Part shown: positions 31,200-39,850 of the stretch, in pieces
How positions within the stretch are numbered: the stretch's first letter is position 1
Layout of the letters: each line of letters begins with the position of its first letter
Assembly (NCBI RefSeq): GCF_009711135.1
Contig: NZ_WMIC01000002.1
Coordinates: 372,001 to 436,000 of the forward strand
Source of the DNA: Flavobacterium sp. LC2016-01
GTDB taxonomy: Bacteria; Bacteroidota; Bacteroidia; Flavobacteriales; Flavobacteriaceae
DNA length: 64,000 bases
Direction: 5' to 3'
Made by a program: the position numbers and the translations under genes
The notes under the pieces: model-generated
Database searches by the model: none
What the model was told of the DNA's origin: nothing
The model's input: only the letters and a program-made list of their open reading frames with translations

Positions 31200-32312
31200 A
31201 TGTTTACAGCAGCTGATTTTATTCCAAATAAATATACTTCAACAATCGAAAATGGGAATTTTGAGTGGAGTGCTCCAAGCAATATTGCATTAGTGAAATA
31301 TTGGGGAAAAAAGGACAATCAAATTCCGGCAAATCCTTCGGTGAGTTTTACTTTGAACAATTGTAAAACAATTACGAAATTGGGGTTTAAAAAAAGAGAC
31401 GCTTCTCCCGAAGCCTCGGGACCGCTCAGCGTGACAAATGGATTCTCTTTTGATTTGCTTTTTGAAGGAAAACCAAAAGAAGATTTCAAACCAAAAATTC
31501 AAAAGTTCTTAGAAAGAGTTGAAATTTATCTGCCATTTTTGAAAGACTATCATTTTACGATTGATACACAAAATACATTTCCACACAGTTCAGGAATTGC
31601 TTCTTCGGCTTCTGGAATGGCCGCTTTGGCAATGAATTTTATGAGTTTGGAGAGATTGCTAAATCCCGAAATGACTGATGAATATTTTTATCAAAAGGCT
31701 TCTTTTCTTGCACGTTTAGGTTCAGGAAGTGCTTGCCGAAGTATAAAAGGAAATGTTGTTGTATGGGGAAATCAGGCCAATATTGAAGGAAGTACCGATT
31801 TATTTGGAGTTGAATTTCCGTACGCTATTCATGAAAATTTCAAGAATTATCAAGACACTATTTTATTGGTTGATAAAGGCGAAAAACAAGTTTCAAGTAC
31901 AGTTGGTCATGATTTAATGCACAATCATCCGTATGCTGAAAGACGTTTTGCTCAAGCACACGAAAATCTGGATCAATTAATTTCGATTTTTGAAAGCGGA
32001 GATTTAGAAGAATTCATTAAAGTTGTCGAAAGTGAAGCCTTGACTTTGCACGCCATGATGATGACCTCAATGCCGTATTTTATTTTAATGAAACCAAATA
32101 CACTGCAAATCATTAATGCGATCTGGAAATTCAGAAATGAAACCCAAATTCCGGTGTGTTTTACACTTGATGCGGGAGCAAATGTGCATGTGCTTTATCC
32201 CGAAAACGTTAGCGAAAAAGTATTGCAATTTATTCAAGACGAATTAGTTGTATTTTGTCAGAATCGTCAGTACATTTGCGACAAAATTGGGAGCGGGGCA
32301 ATTGCATTGTAA
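31200..32312 (+). CDS. mvaD: Diphosphomevalonate decarboxylase
   Basis: A 370-residue GHMP-superfamily enzyme that converts mevalonate diphosphate to isopentenyl diphosphate, the last step of the classical mevalonate pathway. SAPSNIALVKYWGKKDNQIPANPSVSFTL is the family N-terminal signature. FPHSSGIASSASGMAALA is the ATP-binding loop, and RLGSGSACRSIKGNVVVWG the conserved active-site block. Residues 67-79 (DASPEASGPLSVT) are encoded by a GC-rich palindromic stretch (31399-31436) that looks like an in-frame repeat insertion. Mevalonate kinase follows 48 nt downstream. Confidence 0.95.
   Translation: MFTAADFIPNKYTSTIENGNFEWSAPSNIALVKYWGKKDNQIPANPSVSFTLNNCKTITKLGFKKRDASPEASGPLSVTNGFSFDLLFEGKPKEDFKPKIQKFLERVEIYLPFLKDYHFTIDTQNTFPHSSGIASSASGMAALAMNFMSLERLLNPEMTDEYFYQKASFLARLGSGSACRSIKGNVVVWGNQANIEGSTDLFGVEFPYAIHENFKNYQDTILLVDKGEKQVSSTVGHDLMHNHPYAERRFAQAHENLDQLISIFESGDLEEFIKVVESEALTLHAMMMTSMPYFILMKPNTLQIINAIWKFRNETQIPVCFTLDAGANVHVLYPENVSEKVLQFIQDELVVFCQNRQYICDKIGSGAIAL
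31399..31436 (+). repeat. Palindromic GC-rich repeat inserted in mvaD
   Basis: Nested inverted arms ACGCT/AGCGT (31399-31403, 31428-31432) and CCCGA/TCGGG (31407-31411, 31416-31420) stand out against AT-rich coding sequence. The reading frame is kept and encodes residues 67-79. Confidence 0.65.
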
Positions 32313-32360
32313 TTTTGCGTATCTTTAATTAAATTTTTCAAAAAAGACATTACATAAATC

Positions 32361-33299
32361 ATGAAAGGACCATTATTTTACTCAAAAATATTACTCTTTG
32401 GAGAATACGGAATCATCCGCGACTCTAAAGGACTTTCTATTCCTTATAATTTTTACAACGGTGCTTTAAAAAAGTCTGAAGAGCCTTCAGCTGAAGCTAT
32501 TGCATCAAACAAAAGTTTAAAAAGCTTTGCATCCTATCTTGAAGTTTTACAAGCTCAACAGCCAGATTTGGTTACGTTTGATTTAGAAACTTTAAAAAAT
32601 GATGTCGAAACCGGAATGTATTTTGATTCTAGTATTCCGCAGGGATACGGAGTTGGAAGCAGCGGTGCGCTTGTAGCGGCTATTTACGACAAATATGCTA
32701 ACAATAAAATTACGGTTTTAGAGAATTTAACACGCGAAAAACTATTACAGCTTAAAAATATATTTTCTCAAATGGAGAGTTTTTTCCACGGAAAAAGTTC
32801 TGGTTTAGATCCATTAAACAGCTATTTGAGTATTCCGATTTTGATTAATTCTAAAGATAATATTGAAGCAACAGGAATCCCGACTCAGAGTTTTGACGGA
32901 AAAGGTGCTGTGTTTTTATTAGACTCTGGAATTGTTGGCGAAACGGCTCCAATGGTTAATATTTTCATGGAAAACCTAAAAGACAAAGGTTTCCGTACGA
33001 TGCTTAAAAATCAATTTGTTAAATATACTGACGCCTGCGTAGAAAACTTTTTACACGGCGACATGAAATCTTTGTTTACAAATACCAAAAAGCTTTCTAA
33101 AGTTGTTTTAAACAATTTCAAACCAATGATTCCTGAACAATTTCACGGAATCTGGCAGCACGGAATTGACACCAACGATTATTACCTAAAACTTTGCGGT
33201 TCTGGCGGAGGCGGTTATATTCTTGGTTTCACCGAAGATTTAGAGCGCGCAAAAGCATCTTTGAAAGATTACAAACTAGAAGTAGTTTATCAATTTTAA
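32361..33299 (+). CDS. GHMP kinase, probable mevalonate kinase
   Basis: A 312-residue kinase. FYSKILLFGEYGIIRDSKGLSIPY is the GHMP N-terminal motif, IPQGYGVGSSGALVAAIYD (~91-109) the phosphate-binding loop and CGSGGGGYILGF near the C-terminus the third GHMP motif. Together with mvaD it would supply isopentenyl diphosphate. Phosphomevalonate kinase is an alternative; both belong to the same superfamily. The gene order mvaD-kinase-DUF502-UbiA suggests an isoprenoid cluster. Confidence 0.85.
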   Translation: MKGPLFYSKILLFGEYGIIRDSKGLSIPYNFYNGALKKSEEPSAEAIASNKSLKSFASYLEVLQAQQPDLVTFDLETLKNDVETGMYFDSSIPQGYGVGSSGALVAAIYDKYANNKITVLENLTREKLLQLKNIFSQMESFFHGKSSGLDPLNSYLSIPILINSKDNIEATGIPTQSFDGKGAVFLLDSGIVGETAPMVNIFMENLKDKGFRTMLKNQFVKYTDACVENFLHGDMKSLFTNTKKLSKVVLNNFKPMIPEQFHGIWQHGIDTNDYYLKLCGSGGGGYILGFTEDLERAKASLKDYKLEVVYQF

Positions 33300-33374
33300 G
33301 TTTTAATCTCTTAAAAAAGTTACCGCTATTTGAATACATTTTTCTGAAATCTTAATCCTAAAAAATTATTGCAT

Positions 33375-33965
33375 ATGAAAAGTATTTTAAAGATTATCAA
33401 AGCAACTTTTTTAGGAGGAATTTTATTTTTAGTTCCTTTAGTTGTTCTGCTTGTTTTTTTAGAAAAAGGCTATGGCATTGTTCAAAAAACCACACTTCCT
33501 CTTGTAAATAGCTTTCCAAAGGTTAATGTATTAGGAATTGCAATTCAGGAACTTATCGGAATATTAATTATTATTATCATTTGCTTATTAGCTGGGTTGC
33601 TTGCAAAAACTGTAATAGCAAAAAATCTGGTTCAAAAATTAGAAGAAGGCATTTTGAGTTTTGTTCCCGGATATTCATTTATGAAAAGCATGAATGAAAA
33701 CATTCTGGGTTTTGAATCTAATGAAAACTTAAAAGTAATCTTGGTTCCTACTGATGCCGGCTTGCAATTTGCTTTTTTAATTGAGCAAATAAGTGAAGAG
33801 AAATTCACAGTTTTTATTCCGGATGCACCAAATCCGTGGAGCGGATCTGTGGTTTTTGTAGAAAAAAAAGATATTCAGGATATTGATATTACGCAAAAAC
33901 AAGCTTTGGCCTGCATTCGAAAATTAGGGTACGGATCTGGTGAATTGTTAAAAAACAAACTCTAA
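33375..33965 (+). CDS. DUF502 family membrane protein
   Basis: A 196-residue protein starting at ATG 33375 (an in-frame TTG lies 6 nt upstream). Two TM helices are at ~10-32 (FLGGILFLVPLVVLLVFL) and ~55-77 (LIGILIIIIICLLAGLLA). A soluble C-terminal part contains the DUF502 block FTVFIPDAPNPWSGSVVFV. The family is linked to COV-type membrane proteins, and its biochemical role is not known. It is co-oriented with the isoprenoid genes. Confidence 0.85.
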   Translation: MKSILKIIKATFLGGILFLVPLVVLLVFLEKGYGIVQKTTLPLVNSFPKVNVLGIAIQELIGILIIIIICLLAGLLAKTVIAKNLVQKLEEGILSFVPGYSFMKSMNENILGFESNENLKVILVPTDAGLQFAFLIEQISEEKFTVFIPDAPNPWSGSVVFVEKKDIQDIDITQKQALACIRKLGYGSGELLKNKL

Positions 33966-34027
33966 ACTTTCAGAATCAAAAAATATCTTTTAACTTCCCA
34001 AATCTAATCTATCATACTTTATAATTT

Positions 34028-34984
34028 ATGTTAAGCAGACAGCACAAACTTGTAGTAATGAAAATTGTCAGTTTGTTTTCTGTAGTACGCGGTTATAACA
34101 TCCCTATTATTGTTTTAGCACAATATTTATCGGCGATTTTTATTTTGGCTCCAGAAAAAAGAGCGCTTGATATTCTGCTGGATTTTTATTTGTTTTTGAT
34201 TGTTTTTGCTTCGGCTATAACAATTGCTTCGGGGTACATCATCAATAATTTTTACGACAGTCAAAAAGATTTAATCAACAGACCAAACAAATCGATGCTG
34301 GATCGCTTGGTAAGCCAAAAAACAAAATTGACGGTTTATTTTTGTTTAAATTTCCTCGCGGTTTTAATGGCATCTATTGTTTCTTGGCGTGCTTTTTTAT
34401 TCTTTTCAGGTTATATTTTTCTAATTTGGTTTTACTCTCATAAAATTAAAAAATACCCAATTGTTGGTAATTTAATGGCATCTTTTATGGCCGTAATTCC
34501 ATTTTTTGCTATTCTATTGTATTTCTACAATAAGATTTCATTTGAAGAAATTGAAGATCATATGAGCCATTTTATGGTCATTTCGGCGCATGCAGTGTTT
34601 TTGTTTTTGCTGCTTTTGATTCGGGAAATGATAAAAGATTTGGAGAACTTGAAAGGCGATTTAGCCAATGATTATCGTACAATACCTATTATATACGGAG
34701 AAAAAGTATCGAAACAGGTTATTACGGTTTTGACTTTTTTAACTATTATTCCAGTTTATATTTTAGTCAATATTTATGATGTTGGCTATATGGACATTTA
34801 CTTTTATGTGTGTTTTGGAGTGTTGCTTTTTTTCCTGATTTTTCTTTGGAAATCAAATTCGAAAGAGCAGTTTTTAATGCTTCATAATGTTTTGAAATTT
34901 TTGATTGTTTCTGGCGTTTTCTGCATTGTCTTGATTAATCCGAGCGTTTTGTGGCACGGGCGTGAATTGATTTCTAAATACTAG
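34028..34984 (+). CDS. UbiA-family prenyltransferase (GGGP geranylgeranyltransferase-like)
   Basis: A 318-residue membrane prenyltransferase with about eight TM helices. The first Asp-rich motif is NNFYDSQKDLINRPNK (~74-90) and the second REMIKDLENLKGDLANDYRT (~200-218). These bind the prenyl diphosphate through Mg2+. The sequence resembles the Bacteroidota geranylgeranylglycerol-phosphate geranylgeranyltransferase-like group rather than UbiA or MenA of quinone synthesis. It starts at ATG 34028, or possibly at ATG 34061 (MKIVSLFSVVRGYN), which fits the family N-terminus equally well. Confidence 0.85.
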   Translation: MLSRQHKLVVMKIVSLFSVVRGYNIPIIVLAQYLSAIFILAPEKRALDILLDFYLFLIVFASAITIASGYIINNFYDSQKDLINRPNKSMLDRLVSQKTKLTVYFCLNFLAVLMASIVSWRAFLFFSGYIFLIWFYSHKIKKYPIVGNLMASFMAVIPFFAILLYFYNKISFEEIEDHMSHFMVISAHAVFLFLLLLIREMIKDLENLKGDLANDYRTIPIIYGEKVSKQVITVLTFLTIIPVYILVNIYDVGYMDIYFYVCFGVLLFFLIFLWKSNSKEQFLMLHNVLKFLIVSGVFCIVLINPSVLWHGRELISKY

Positions 34985-35105
34985 AAAAAGTTGTTTCACG
35001 CAGATTTGGCAGATTGAACAGATTTTATTCTTCTTATAAAATCTGTTTACCGAAAACATTATATAAAGGCAAAATGTATAAAAAGAAGCCAATTGTTTGA
35101 ATTCT

Positions 35106-35176
35106 AGCCCCGATTGCAGTGGAAATCCTTTTATTTTTTTTCTTTAAAAAAATAAAAGATTGAAACGAAAAGCGGG
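35106..35176. repeat. Conserved-looking intergenic block (GCCCCGATT…GAAACGAAAAGCGGG)
   Basis: The 322-nt gap 34985-35306 has no gene. After a GCAGATTTGGCAGATTG-type repeat (34999-35045) comes a block with a GC-rich left half, an A/T hairpin (CTTTTATTTTTTT/AAAAAAATAAAAG) and a purine-rich right half ending AGCGGG. It reads like a structured non-coding or repeat element. The promoter of the next gene closes the gap. Confidence 0.5.
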
Positions 35177-35281
35177 AATTAATGCCTGAAAAAAAGCCAA
35201 TTGCGGTGCTTCAAATTTCTTTTATTTTTTTTGCTATTAATCTAAGAACATTGAACTTAAGTTTATTTGGTCAGAAAAAAC

Positions 35282-35289
35282 TATCTTTG
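35282..35289 (+). promoter_or_regulatory. -7 box of the pseudouridine synthase gene
   Basis: TATCTTTG matches TAnnTTTG and lies 17 nt before the ATG, the same geometry as at mvaD. No clear -33 TTG at the correct distance. Confidence 0.45.
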
Positions 35290-35306
35290 CACAAATTACA
35301 GAATTT

Positions 35307-36215
35307 ATGAACAATAAGGAAGGCAATAATAAAAGAGGCGGATCGAAACCAAACAGCTCAAGATCAAACTCAAGCAAGCCAAAACCTCCTATGGCTAAGC
35401 GCGCTCAAGGGCCAAAAAAAGTGAAGCCTGAAGTCAAAGCGGCTCAAGAAGCAGCGGAACAGAAAATTAAGAAACAAAATCAGGCGCCAAAGAGACAAAA
35501 GGCTTCAGATGAAATTCGTCTGAATAAATACATTTCAAACTCTGGAGTGTGCTCGCGTCGTGATGCTGATATATATATTCAGTCTGGAAACGTAAAAGTA
35601 AATGGCGTTCCAGTTACTGAAATGGGTTATTTAGTAAAACTGAATGATGTTGTAAACTTTGACGGTGTTGTTTTAACTCCAGAAAAGAAAGAATACATTT
35701 TATTAAACAAGCCCAAAAACTTTACTACTGCGCTTGATGAAGGGCAGGAATATCGCAACGTTCTAGAGCTTGTTCGCGGTTCTACTAATGCAAAAATTGC
35801 TCCAATTGGAAGAATGGACAAGAATACAACTGGATTGCTGCTGTTTACTAATGATACCGATATGATTCGCAAGTTTACTTTGCCGAGTCAGAAATCATCT
35901 AAAATTTATCAGGTTTCTTTAGACAAAAACTTGAAATTTGAAGATTTGGAAAAAATCAGCAAAGGTTTAGTTCTTGACGGACACCGTGTCTTTGTTGAAG
36001 AAGTTAGCTATATTGAAAAAGAAGCAAAAAGCGAAGTTGGCCTTAAACTAAAATCATCTAATGTAAAAGTAGTTCGTGCTATTTTCGAACATTTTGATTA
36101 TGATGTTTTGCGTATAGACCGCGTTTCATTTGCTGGTTTAACTAAAAAGAATCTGCCTAGAGGTAACTGGCGTTTCTTGACAGACCAAGAGGTTATCAAT
36201 TTGAAAAACGCATAA
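35307..36215 (+). CDS. Pseudouridine synthase, RluB/RsuA family
   Basis: A 302-residue enzyme that isomerises a uridine in 23S or 16S rRNA. A ~65-residue Lys/Arg/Ser/Pro-rich disordered tail (GGSKPNSSRSNSSKPKPP…) precedes an S4 RNA-binding domain (~70-115, IRLNKYISNSGVCSRRDADIYIQSGNVKVNG). The catalytic domain has GRMDKNTTGLLLFTND, with the catalytic Asp at ~172. LLNKPKNFTT and FEHFDYDVLRIDRVSFAGL are also RluB blocks. The basic tail is common in Bacteroidota members and probably aids rRNA binding. Confidence 0.93.
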   Translation: MNNKEGNNKRGGSKPNSSRSNSSKPKPPMAKRAQGPKKVKPEVKAAQEAAEQKIKKQNQAPKRQKASDEIRLNKYISNSGVCSRRDADIYIQSGNVKVNGVPVTEMGYLVKLNDVVNFDGVVLTPEKKEYILLNKPKNFTTALDEGQEYRNVLELVRGSTNAKIAPIGRMDKNTTGLLLFTNDTDMIRKFTLPSQKSSKIYQVSLDKNLKFEDLEKISKGLVLDGHRVFVEEVSYIEKEAKSEVGLKLKSSNVKVVRAIFEHFDYDVLRIDRVSFAGLTKKNLPRGNWRFLTDQEVINLKNA

Positions 36216-36239
36216 GTCTTTCAAATTAGATTAAATATC

Positions 36240-36276
36240 AATCCTGTTTTGCTTTTGTAAGACGGGATTTTTTTTT
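36240..36276. terminator. Terminator between convergent genes
   Basis: A 9-bp stem with two G-U pairs (AATCCTGTT/GACGGGATT) precedes a run of T's on the plus strand. It overlaps the last bases of the minus-strand DUF937-like gene. Confidence 0.65.
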
Positions 36277-36883
36277 AGAAACTGAAAAAGTTATGACCAA
36301 AAAGTGTGAAAATAGATCTTCCGATGTTTTGGTTTTTGTCTTCAACGGTCTCGTAACATGTAAATCCTAAGATGATTTTGATTCCAGGCTGAATGCTGTT
36401 CAGAATTTCTCTTTTCTGTTCTTCAAGAAGTAATTTCAAACTGTCTAACAGCTGAATATTATTTTTAAGATAGGAAATCACAAGAAGTGCAGAAAAGTTT
36501 AATATTTCGCGGGCAGTTTCACTTTTGATTCCGACTTCGTTTGAAATCATTTCAGAAATTCTGCCTTTTTTAGTAGTGAAGATTTCTTTTAAGATGGCGT
36601 TTCCTTCAATACGGTAACAGTCGTCGACTGATAAAATGCGGCCTGAAGCAAAATCAACTTCCTGATAAAATGTCGAGTCGTCTTCAATTAATTTTACTAC
36701 TTCTTTGTAAAAGCCTAATTCTTCGGCTTTGTTGTATAGACCCATTAAAATTGTGCCTATAGAAACATCGATTCCCTTAATTAAAAGTGCATCATTCTCG
36801 AAATAAAACTTGTTTAGCTTGGAAACAACATTAGAAGAAATAAAACGTCTAAGTTCAATTTGTAGGTTTGGGGTCATACTCAT
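36275..36883 (-). CDS. DUF937-like protein
   Basis: A 202-residue protein without signal peptide or TM helix. The pattern of short helices, with GNAILKEIFTTKKGRISEMISNEVGIKSETAREILNFSALLVISYLKNN, resembles DUF937/YidB-type proteins, in which a glycine-rich loop is followed by repeated helices. No catalytic motif is visible. Start at 36883, or two codons later at 36877. I rate the family assignment as moderate and the function as unknown. The 276-nt gap upstream (36884-37159) is AT-rich with nothing recognisable. Confidence 0.6.
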   Translation of the reverse strand: MSMTPNLQIELRRFISSNVVSKLNKFYFENDALLIKGIDVSIGTILMGLYNKAEELGFYKEVVKLIEDDSTFYQEVDFASGRILSVDDCYRIEGNAILKEIFTTKKGRISEMISNEVGIKSETAREILNFSALLVISYLKNNIQLLDSLKLLLEEQKREILNSIQPGIKIILGFTCYETVEDKNQNIGRSIFTLFGHNFFSF

Positions 36884-37159
36884 AACTTATAAAATAATTA
36901 TTTATAATTGTTTAAAATAATCGATAAAGTGAGGCTTTTTATCGTTTATCAGGATAAAAATATAAAATATTTTAACATTTCCAAAAAATAAGTTAAGAAT
37001 ATACATACCCGATTAACAGCCCGTTAACAAAAACTGTCATAAATACCAGTAAACATAACGCTTTCGAAATCAAAAGAAAATGAAAATATTTTTTGAAAAA
37101 TTTCAATATTTTAAAAAAACAAATAAATAGTAAGAAAATTCCTGAGTACTTTTACAGGA

Positions 37160-37660
37160 TTAAAATAAAATGTTTCGATATTCCCATGTAAGATGTAAAA
37201 AAATGCCAAGAAAAATAATACAAAACATAAAATTTATAAAGCTGGATGCCAAAAACCCAAGCAACGACCCTGTTGCCGCCTTTAAGGCTCTCTGATGGTT
37301 TCTGGAATCGTAAATAAGTTCCCCTAAAAATGCACCAACAAACGGCCCTATAATAACCCCAAAAGGTATTGGAGCCAAAATACCAATTATTAATCCAATG
37401 TTTGTTCCCCAAACTCCGTAAGAACTTCCGCCGAATTTTTTAGTTCCTTTTGACGGAATTACATAACCAAGAATCGTAATAATTATCGTGAGCAATAATG
37501 TTATACCCAAAACCCAATAATTGTTTTCGACGGCTTCCGTGAGATATAAAAGCAGCAATCCTATCCAACAACTTGACAATCCGGGCAAAACAGGCAAAAA
37601 ACTGCCAAAAATACCGATAATCATACATATAAAACCGAGCAACAACAATACTAAATCCAT
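37160..37660 (-). CDS. DUF456 family membrane protein
   Basis: A 166-residue integral membrane protein with Gly-rich helices. VLPGLSSCWIGLLLLYL (~25-41), GYVIPSKGTKKFGGSSYGVWGTNIGLIIGILAPIPFGVIIGPFVGAFLGEL (~82-133) and the duplicated glycine-zipper-like segments are characteristic of DUF456. The function of the family is unknown. It is divergent from the next gene. Confidence 0.88.
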   Translation of the reverse strand: MDLVLLLLGFICMIIGIFGSFLPVLPGLSSCWIGLLLLYLTEAVENNYWVLGITLLLTIIITILGYVIPSKGTKKFGGSSYGVWGTNIGLIIGILAPIPFGVIIGPFVGAFLGELIYDSRNHQRALKAATGSLLGFLASSFINFMFCIIFLGIFLHLTWEYRNILF

Positions 37661-37705
37661 ATATTTTTTGTAAATTGTATTTGCAGATCCAATAAAAAAT
37701 AAGCT

Positions 37706-38089
37706 ATGTCAAAATTTTTAAAAATATTTGCATTCTGCTTTCTAGCATTTTCGATTCATTCGAATTTGCGCGCGCAGACTCCCAAACTTCCCATAAATGA
37801 TCTTCTTCTTCAGGACAGCATTTATAAAAGTACTAAGAAAAAAGTATTAAATTTTTCACTTAAAGAATTTGACTCTCTTTTTCTAGAATATCTTAAACGT
37901 AAACAAGATCCGGAAGTTCTTTTTTCTAAAACTGAATTTTATAATTATACGGTTCAGATTGCAACCTATTCAGACCGACTTGCGGCTTTATATCCTGATC
38001 AAAAGGAAGTTGCCGCACAAAATAAACAGCAATGGCTCTCAGAAAGCTATGAAGATTATTTAGAATACAAAGGTTCACAAAAAAAATAA
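37706..38089 (+). CDS. Small secreted protein of unknown function
   Basis: A 127-residue protein with a signal peptide (cleavage after LRAQ, ~24). The mature part is helical and charged (FSLKEFDSLFLEYLKRKQDPEVLFSKTEFYNYTVQIATYSDRLAALYPDQKEVAAQNKQQWLSESY). I recognise no family. It is 48 nt upstream of a lipoprotein gene, and the two may be co-expressed. Confidence 0.7.
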   Translation: MSKFLKIFAFCFLAFSIHSNLRAQTPKLPINDLLLQDSIYKSTKKKVLNFSLKEFDSLFLEYLKRKQDPEVLFSKTEFYNYTVQIATYSDRLAALYPDQKEVAAQNKQQWLSESYEDYLEYKGSQKK

Positions 38090-38137
38090 TCGTATTTTTA
38101 TACCACAAATCACTTTATTCAACTCAACCTCAAAATC

Positions 38138-38623
38138 TTGAAGCAGTTTTTCATTTTTTTAGTTTTTTTATTCTTTAATTCTTGTCAATATTTTGAGAAG
38201 AAGATTCCGTCTGAAAAAGAATTACTTCAAAAAGAACTGAAAACCATTAACTGGAAAGAAGTTGACGAATATCCAAGTCTTGCAGAATGTGAAACAATTG
38301 CAGATGAAAAACAGCGCCAAAAATGTTTTTTTGATATTATGGCACAGCTTGTACAGCAAAAACTAGATATCGACAGCTTGTCTATTTTGTATCCTGAACT
38401 TGATACAATTGAAGTAAAAGTAACTGTTTTTCCGAATGCGAAAATGAAATTTGAACCCCAGTTTCCTAAAGATTCTGTTGCTTATGATACCATCAAAGTT
38501 GACAGTATCCTGCATGCGCGCCTGGTTGATTTTCCAAAAGTAAGCCCTGCTATAAAACGCGGAATTCCGGTAAAAACACAGTTTATTTTGCCGGTGATCA
38601 TCAAAGCAAAAAACGAAAAGTAG
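38138..38623 (+). CDS. Small lipoprotein, TTG start, weakly TonB-C-like
   Basis: A 161-residue protein whose only sensible start is TTG at 38138: it begins a perfect lipoprotein signal with Cys16 (FLFFNSC), and no ATG gives one. The mature part has LAECETIADEKQRQKCFF and ends with LVDFPKVSPAIKRGIPVKTQFILPVIIK. That last block vaguely recalls the C-terminal domain of TonB, but the match is too weak to name. Paired Cys (CETIADEKQRQKC) could form a disulfide. Confidence 0.7.
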   Translation: MKQFFIFLVFLFFNSCQYFEKKIPSEKELLQKELKTINWKEVDEYPSLAECETIADEKQRQKCFFDIMAQLVQQKLDIDSLSILYPELDTIEVKVTVFPNAKMKFEPQFPKDSVAYDTIKVDSILHARLVDFPKVSPAIKRGIPVKTQFILPVIIKAKNEK

Positions 38624-38633
38624 TGTTTTTTCA

Positions 38634-38731
38634 CCATATAAGTAATTGAAGTTCATTTAAAACTTTATGGAAAAACTAGACTTCATAAGACTCAGAAACT
38701 GAGCTAAAATTTCTTATATGACTTATATGGC
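38634..38731. repeat. Dispersed ATATAAGT inverted repeat
   Basis: CCATATAAGTAATTGAAGTTCATTT at the left end and CTTATATGACTTATATGG at the right end of this 123-nt gap form an inverted repeat. It is related to the element at 31093-31165. Confidence 0.55.
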
Positions 38732-38746
38732 TTTATTTTCGGAATT

Positions 38747-39850
38747 TTATTTATTAAAACTTCTCCCTTTCCATTCATAAGAACCAAACAAACTGTACAA
38801 AGCAACAGTTGAACTGAAAAAAGGATATAGTAAACTGCTCAACAAAAGACTTTTATTTTTAGATTCCGATAGAAATTTATTAGTGATTGAAAGTAAAATA
38901 AAATCAACTGCAAACTTAAAAAAGACAGACAAAACAAAAAGCGGATAAGAAACGATTCCGAAAAGAACCAAGAAAAATCCAAGTACAAAACTGAAATTCC
39001 CTAAGAAAACAATTAATCCTAAAGCTTTTCCGAAGGTACTTTTATACGAACTTGTTTTGGCCGCCCAACGCACTCTCTGGTAAAATAATGATTTCCAATT
39101 TTCGGTTGGTTTTGTAATGACAATTGCTTCTTCTGCTTTTAAATACTCAACTTCATTTGGGAATTTCTCAATGGCTTTCTGCAGTAAAAAAACATCATCT
39201 CCGCTTGCAATTTTATTATTTCCTTCAAAACCGTTTAGCTTTTCAAACAATGATTTTTTGTATGCAAAATTGGCACCGTTGCACATAAACCCTTTATTGA
39301 GACCAAAACTTCCAATTGTAGCTCCTTGCAGACTTGTTAAATCTAATTGCTGAAAATGGTCTAAAAATGAATTCTCGCATTGATATGTTACAGCGCCTGC
39401 CAACATTGAAACTTTATTTTCTTGAATGTAATTATCAAAAGTTAAAAGCCAGTTTTCCGGAACCAAACAATCTGCATCTGTTGTAATAACCCAATCGGTT
39501 TTTACATGTTGCATTGCGGTTGTAATGGCATCTTTTTTTGGTGAAGTTGAAATGCGAATATTGTCAATAATTGATAATTGATAATTAACAATTGATAATT
39601 GAAATTTTTCATCTGAATTGTCATCTACCAAAATTACTTCGAACAAATCTGTTGGATAATTTAGTTTTGAAAAACTCTCTAGAAGTTTTGGAAGATTTTC
39701 TTCTTCATTTCTAAAAGGAACAATAATCGTAAAATTCGTCTGCGGTTTTTTATTTGATTTTTGATATTTTTTGACTTTGGAAAAACCATAAATAAGCAAA
39801 CTGATGCTAAACACATAAATTGCTAATATGGAGAATAAAGCAAAAATCAT
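38747..39850 (-). CDS. Family 2 glycosyltransferase, membrane-bound
   Basis: A 367-residue GT2 enzyme. An N-terminal TM helix (1-22) is followed by the GT-A domain: VPFRNEEENLPKLLESF, VILVDDNSDE (first Asp motif), TTDADCLVPENW (DxD-like) and GDDVFLLQKA. QRVRWAAKT is the Q/RxxRW-type motif of processive or membrane GT2 enzymes. Three C-terminal TM helices follow. Residues ~84-97 (QLSIVNYQLSIIDN) come from an AT-rich direct repeat inserted in frame. The start codon overlaps the upstream flippase-like gene by 4 nt, so the two form one operon, probably for a glycolipid or surface glycan. Confidence 0.9.
   Translation of the reverse strand: MIFALFSILAIYVFSISLLIYGFSKVKKYQKSNKKPQTNFTIIVPFRNEEENLPKLLESFSKLNYPTDLFEVILVDDNSDEKFQLSIVNYQLSIIDNIRISTSPKKDAITTAMQHVKTDWVITTDADCLVPENWLLTFDNYIQENKVSMLAGAVTYQCENSFLDHFQQLDLTSLQGATIGSFGLNKGFMCNGANFAYKKSLFEKLNGFEGNNKIASGDDVFLLQKAIEKFPNEVEYLKAEEAIVITKPTENWKSLFYQRVRWAAKTSSYKSTFGKALGLIVFLGNFSFVLGFFLVLFGIVSYPLFVLSVFFKFAVDFILLSITNKFLSESKNKSLLLSSLLYPFFSSTVALYSLFGSYEWKGRSFNK
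39565..39601 (-). repeat. AATTGATAATT repeat inside the GT2 gene
   Basis: Three tandem-like units (ATTGATAATT, ATTGATAATT, AACAATTGATAATT) lie in the coding sequence and encode the internally repetitive QLSIVNYQLSI. The stretch interrupts the linker between the DDNSD motif and the conserved SPKKDAITTAM block. Confidence 0.6.
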
